Shown: piece by piece, positions 60,180 to 64,000 of the stretch
Position numbering within the stretch: the first letter of the stretch is position 1
Layout of the letters: every line of letters begins with the position of its first letter
Source: Paraglomus occultum
Lineage: Eukaryota > Glomeromycota > Glomeromycetes > Paraglomerales > Paraglomeraceae
Reading direction: 5' to 3'
Assembly (NCBI GenBank): GCA_910592205.1
Contig: CAJVPJ010000007.1
Span: 34,758 to 98,757, forward strand
Length of the DNA: 64,000 bases
The notes under the pieces: generated by a model
Seen by the model: the letters and a program-made list of their open reading frames with translations, nothing else
The model's database searches: none
What the model was told of the DNA's origin: nothing
Made by a program: the position numbers and the translations under genes

Positions 60180-61814
60180 ATGGGTCAGACAATATCAGCG
60201 ATAAACGAAGAGGTAACTACGTGTTTAACCGAGCACATATTAAAAGTATATACTCAGTCGCCGTTATTCCTATTTTAACAGCTATCGCGGATAAGCGAAA
60301 TCCCGACAACCTCTCCACCGCACTATCAGCATGAGCAGCAAGTAAGCAACTTGTCTTCTTCAACGTGCTGAGAAGCATGTTACTGTCGTTTTAACAAACC
60401 TATTTTTTTTTGTTAATAGACTTTTCAGAAGAGAGAAAGTCCTTCTTCTCTCCCATATTCGCAGTTAGTTTCTCGTAGCTTGGTAACGCGACAAGGCTGT
60501 TTTTATGGCTAGAAACCCGGGGTTACTATAAAAACTAGACCATTTTAAATTGTTTTTTATAGGCTGCTAAGAAGGAGCAGGATTATTCGTCCTATCAGAC
60601 GCAAAATATAGCTAAAGGAAATGAAAATGTAACGGTATGTTGGCTTGTTGTCACGCATCGAGGAGAAACATGTACAGCGATTATATTAATCAACTTTTTA
60701 TTTGTTCTTAACTAGGATAATTCTTTCCCTCCCACCATTCGTCCTTATATAATTGTACGATCTGGAACAACGGTATCTTTTATTCTGTTTGTATGTCACT
60801 AAATTTAATCCGTTTTTATTCGTCACCGCAATCGATACTCTGAATTTTTATGTAGACATCCTTGACGGGGAAATATACAATTACACAAAGCAAGGTACGA
60901 TGTTTGTTCTGAGGACAATAAATTTCCCGTTGTAGCAATTTCATTAACAGCCCAATGTTCTGCAGAGCGATTCTGGAAAGAGTCAGGTCACAGATCAAGC
61001 TATTGATAACTGTCATGGTTTTTTTTTTCGATACGCAACATGAGTTTCATGTTCTTTTACTAACTAGCTCCGTAGAATTCTGGAACATCTTGTACAATAC
61101 AACAATGGTTACATTGTATATGGCAATTGGATTTGTGAAGATCGAGCCACGAGAGCCGAAGGAGACGAGGATGAGTACGAATATGAATACGAATACCAGA
61201 GAAAATTTGTACATAATGAACTCGAGACGCTTCTAGAACACCCAAGTAACAAAGTGTTGCATGCTCGGCTGTCTGAGGAATGCAATGTGTGTGAGGAATC
61301 GATAGTGGTTACGAGTTTTCGATTATACGCAGCAACTTTGGATGTAAGTCAAATGCGATCGTCCATTTCTAAGGACGCTTTCCGACATGTAACAAAAATT
61401 TTATGATTTTACAAATAATAGTCTGATCAAGAAGAGCCCACCATTGAGATTCTTCGCAATTTGGAATGGAATGATCATTACCGAGTATTTGGCTTTTGGA
61501 AATGCCAAATTTGCAAAAAGAAATGGAGAAGCGCTTACACTTGGATATCTCTTCGAGAGTTTATGATGCAAACAACGGCGCGGAATTTAAAAGATTATTA
61601 CATGCAGCGGTGCAAGACTTGCAATGGTAACGCAAAATGCAGCGGTCAAAAGAGAAACGACAGTGACACGAGCTTTATTTATGATTATCAACCTCTGAAG
61701 CTGTCGAGAAGCACTGACCCACATAAAGATGAATTATGCGCAAAATGTCAGAGTGGGCAAAGCAACAAATGCAGATACAGCACTCATTCTACATACACCG
61801 GTAAAAAAAGATGA
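60180..61814 (+). CDS. zf-3CxxC zinc-finger protein
   Basis: Nine exons proposed, all phase 0: 60180-60212, 60282-60341, 60420-60482, 60563-60634, 60716-60754, 60856-60894, 60951-60986, 61068-61343 and 61422-61814; 336 residues. The last exon carries the whole zf-3CxxC domain: FWKCQICKKKWRSAYTWISL, then QRCKTC, then ELCAKCQSGQ, the three CxxC pairs of the family that binds zinc and is known from vertebrate RTP receptor-transporting proteins and fungal relatives. Exon 8 is acidic (EDEYEYEYEY) and has ECNVCEES. The N-terminus MGQTIS fits an N-myristoylation site, so membrane attachment is possible. Exons 6 and 7 are short and were chosen only on splice sites and open frame. Function is unknown. 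Confidence 0.8.
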
Positions 61815-61936
61815 GGTTTCAAAAATATAGGCCAGCGCATGGGGAGGGCAAATTTGCCAGAGCATAAATTAGCCACTTTACAACATTTATTATTCGTTAT
61901 ATTTGTATATTTTGTCAGTATTGTCTTTATATTCTT

Positions 61937-61942
61937 AATAAA
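61937..61942 (+). promoter_or_regulatory. polyadenylation signal AATAAA
   Basis: AATAAA lies 123 bases after the stop of the zf-3CxxC gene in AT-rich DNA. Confidence 0.4.
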
Positions 61943-62761
61943 TACTGTGAAAAGTTTTGTCATTGGTTGGTGGTATTGACCAAATATAATGATATGGATA
62001 AGTCTTCATTCTGTAATCGCGGTGGGAACAGTACTAATCCCACATTGGCAAATTTGGCTGTTTCATTTTATATTTAAATAAGACATATTGTATATATGCG
62101 CCGAACCAGCAAAAAAGAAATACCGAAAATAGGAAATAAGTACCCCCAAAGTTTACCTCCCAAACCAAGTTTTGCCTGCAATAAAATAGAAATTGTGTTC
62201 GATCTGACTTACAGTTAATTGTTTAAAGTTGGGTGTAAAGCACTTGGAATAATTTAAGTCGTTTTGGACGAAAACTAGTTAACTTTATTGAGTAAACGGG
62301 AATTGTTTAAATACAGTCTTTTCGTCATTAACATTCTCGCATGTGTTTTTACTTAATTTTGTTACACGAAGGTCTAGTCGCCGAAAATAATAATAACAAA
62401 ATTACTGACCCTGTACTAGAGACATTTCCCATGACTAATAAGCACCCTCTTATAGTTAAAGAGTACTAAGTACACTAATTTTCGGAACTATTACTATACA
62501 TGTTCCGAATGCTGGATTAAAATATGAAAATGCCCATTTCACAATACCATAAAGGTTTCTTATTATCAAATGGGTTGACATTAAAAAAAAATGAACAACT
62601 TAGTTTATGTTCTCAAATACAAAGACAGTAACCCCAATGCTACCCATGTAAATGTTGCTCGATGGGTTAAGACAACATTGAAGTTAGACATCAACCCAAC
62701 AGGTTTTGAGTATTTACCACTGCAACATTAGTATTTACATCTTATCAATAAAACCTCGTCT
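61943..62761. other. gene-free stretch
   Basis: AT-rich DNA between the zf-3CxxC gene and the Maverick-like region. I looked for a terminal inverted repeat marking the left edge of that element and found none. Confidence 0.4.
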
Positions 62762-63113
62762 TCAGATGTGGCATATGTTCAATATAGAATGGATCCACTT
62801 TCTTGCAATGGCATGACACTCGTCTAACGTCTTTCCTTTCTTAAGATCTTTACGCATCTCTTCATTCTTTGGAGTTCCTTTTGGGTAGCCACTTGAATCT
62901 TTCTTGTGAAAACAAATATATCATGATGGCGTTCTTTGCAAATTCCAAGATGCTCCTTGTTTTTCCATAACCAGATGATTGTATGATAGCTAGGTAATTG
63001 TAGTGTGTAACTGATGCCTTGGAGCCGTTCATCACAACCTCTCTTAGTTCTTGCACATAATTAGTGGGATCCTGAAAACCAACTTTGAAGGCTTTTTCAA
63101 AAACTGGCAACAT
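62762..63113 (-). pseudogene. P-loop ATPase-like fragment
   Basis: Minus strand: QDPTNYVQELREVV, then LAIIQSSGYGKTRSILEFAK, in which G-x-GKT is a Walker A-like loop after a beta strand. The frame then shifts at about 62920-62935 and continues SSGYPKGTPKNEEM and DECHAIARKWIHSIL to a stop at 62762. This string of blocks is familiar from an abundant protein type in arbuscular mycorrhizal fungi, also seen near crinkler-like genes. No Walker B was found. It runs straight into the polymerase fragment upstream, so it is a broken or fused copy. Confidence 0.5.
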
Positions 63114-63328
63114 TCATCTCCATCGTACTGAGGTAACGGTAATTCACCAGGCCGATCGGTAATTGTTTCAATATCCCAAGCCATTATTAAAATTTTTTCT
63201 TCTAATTCAGATATATCTTCTTCATATAACTCAATATTAAGAAGTGAAAAAGGTAAATATCTGTCTTTAATGATTATCAATAGTAACGGGTAACTACTAA
63301 CAGTTAATGCCATACTATTACTATACAA
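63110..63328 (-). pseudogene. family B DNA polymerase exonuclease-motif fragment
   Basis: The minus-strand frame beginning MYSNSMALTVSSYP contains IELYEEDISELEEK and then ILIMAWDIETITDRPGELP. MAWDIET is the ExoI motif (D-x-E) of the 3'-5' exonuclease of family B polymerases, in the context seen in mobile-element polymerases. Only about 60 residues around the motif remain; then sequence changes to the P-loop fragment. With the integrase and coiled-coil genes next to it, it marks this end of the window as part of a Maverick/Polinton-like insertion. Confidence 0.5.
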
Positions 63329-63773
63329 AGATGTCAGTGGTCAAGTTCTTGATAAACTTAGAAAGCAACCTATGATGACACTTCCAGATATTACCTGCAG
63401 ATTTTGATATTTCTCGAATTCGGGTTTTGAGTTTCTTTTCTCTTATATCAAATTCAGCTAATTGATTTTCCCTGGTAGTAAGTTCCTTATCTTTTTGTTC
63501 GATCTCCTTTTTAAGATAATAGACGATTTTTTTTAGGTCTGATATCTCTTTTTCCAATTCCTCCCTTTCTTGTATTGAAAGTTCGATTGTATTTGCTAAC
63601 TCCTTCTCGAGATATCGAATTCTTTCCTCACGTAAAACTATATCCCGTTCAAGATTGTATGTTCGGCGTTCATAGTCTCTGTTTGATTGAGCCAATCGAT
63701 CGATTTCATCATGAAGTTCTTGATTGGCTTGGCGTAGACCCTTTAGGTCATTGCAGAGCAATAATTCATCCAT
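63321..63773 (-). CDS. coiled-coil protein of a mobile-element region
   Basis: A single intron-free frame of 150 residues. From about residue 10 to 130 it is a continuous coiled coil rich in Glu, Lys, Arg and Leu (IRYLEKELANTIELSIQERE and similar), with heptad spacing of Leu/Ile, and it ends in a short Trp/Cys/His stretch. It overlaps the polymerase fragment by eight bases on the same strand and is divergent from the integrase gene, 29 bases apart start to start, so a shared promoter is likely. The coiled coil is seen; the role is unknown. Being intact and intron-free fits a mobile element gene. Confidence 0.55.
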   Translation of the reverse strand: MDELLLCNDLKGLRQANQELHDEIDRLAQSNRDYERRTYNLERDIVLREERIRYLEKELANTIELSIQEREELEKEISDLKKIVYYLKKEIEQKDKELTTRENQLAEFDIREKKLKTRIREISKSAGNIWKCHHRLLSKFIKNLTTDIFV

Positions 63774-63802
63774 GTTTTTTATTCACTGTAATAATAAAAG
63801 TT

Positions 63803-64000
63803 ATGATTGAACCTGTAATTTATATTGACTCACAAAGAGCTCATGATCTTGATCGTGAAATTGCATTGCAAAAATTATATTACCGACCTGAAGGGTACTA
63901 TCGAACTGTAGAAAAAATGCATAATGCTTGTAAAAAGGCTGGTTATAATTTTTCATTAAACAATATAAAAGAATGGCTTGAAAAACAGATATTGTATTTG
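63803..64000 (+). CDS. N-terminal part of a Maverick-like integrase (3' partial)
   Basis: ATG at 63803 opens a frame that runs off the window after 66 codons. It reads LYYRPEGYYRTVEKMHNACK, then KAGYNFSLNNIKEWLEKQIL. The pattern L-Y-Y-x-P-x-G-Y ... A-x-K-A-G ... V/I-x-x-WL-x-x-Q is the N-terminal helical domain that precedes the retroviral-type catalytic core in integrases of Maverick/Polinton-like elements. The core with its D,D-35-E residues would lie beyond 64000, so activity cannot be judged. No intron so far. Confidence 0.65.
   Translation, partial: MIEPVIYIDSQRAHDLDREIALQKLYYRPEGYYRTVEKMHNACKKAGYNFSLNNIKEWLEKQILYL

Larger units (their letters stand above)
62762..64000. mobile_element. 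edge of a Maverick/Polinton-like element (partial)
   Basis: Within 1.2 kb there are an integrase N-terminus (+), a divergent coiled-coil gene, a family B polymerase exonuclease motif and a P-loop ATPase-like fragment. Integrase, protein-primed polymerase and packaging-type ATPase are hallmark genes of Maverick/Polinton elements. The inner edge at about 62760 has no visible inverted repeat, and the polymerase and ATPase pieces are broken, so the left side is degraded while the integrase side may be intact beyond the window. Confidence 0.45.

Overview
The window reads as nuclear DNA of a filamentous, early-diverging fungus, most likely an arbuscular mycorrhizal fungus (Glomeromycotina, Rhizophagus-like). 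The reasons are AT-rich intergenic DNA, many short GT-AG introns, ordinary fungal housekeeping genes, and family types that are expanded in that group: zf-3CxxC proteins, CxxC-plus-kinase proteins, PD-(D/E)XK-like 'ITEGK' proteins, Tc1 fragments and protein-primed DNA polymerase fragments. The organism is an inference from content; no rRNA, tRNA, CRISPR or bacterial operon structure was seen.

Layout. 0-7 kb: the 3' end of a small membrane protein gene, an Asp/Ser-rich hypothetical ORF, and long gene-free DNA. 7.1-23.1 kb: one giant 18-exon gene, about 4,707 residues, with a ricin-B-like beta-trefoil, seven C2 domains and about nineteen copies of a Trp-rich module of about 130 residues, ending in a low-complexity repeat tail. 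All 17 of its introns are phase 1, and a 3.76 kb block (13314-17077 = 17552-21315) appears twice with no difference I can see, introns included. 23-35.6 kb: a MATE transporter, a decayed RPS10 copy, a Tc1 transposase tail, a MITE with terminal inverted repeats inside a broken gene, and several orphan terminal exons. 39-45.2 kb: three housekeeping genes, NDUFA13/GRIM-19 (+), histidyl-tRNA synthetase (-) and V-ATPase subunit G (-). 45.5-49 kb: a graveyard holding a kinase-like fragment, a PD-(D/E)XK-like pseudogene with two frameshifts, and a broken family B DNA polymerase. 49.6-61.8 kb: five intact genes, namely a CofD/YvcK-like protein, Eaf3/MRG15, the spliceosomal RING/CCCH protein Cwc24/RNF113, a CxxC plus kinase-like protein lacking the catalytic Asp, and a zf-3CxxC protein. 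62.8-64 kb: the edge of a Maverick/Polinton-like element, with the N-terminal part of an integrase (+, running off the window), a divergent coiled-coil gene, a DNA polymerase B exonuclease fragment and a P-loop fragment.

The genes do not form a pathway. The intact ones are independent eukaryotic loci separated by accessory DNA. The most unusual object is the giant C2/Trp-module gene, whose symmetric phase-1 exons and recent internal duplication show how it is growing. Exon coordinates were worked out by eye from reading frame, splice consensus and family conservation; all additions of exon lengths were checked to keep frame.
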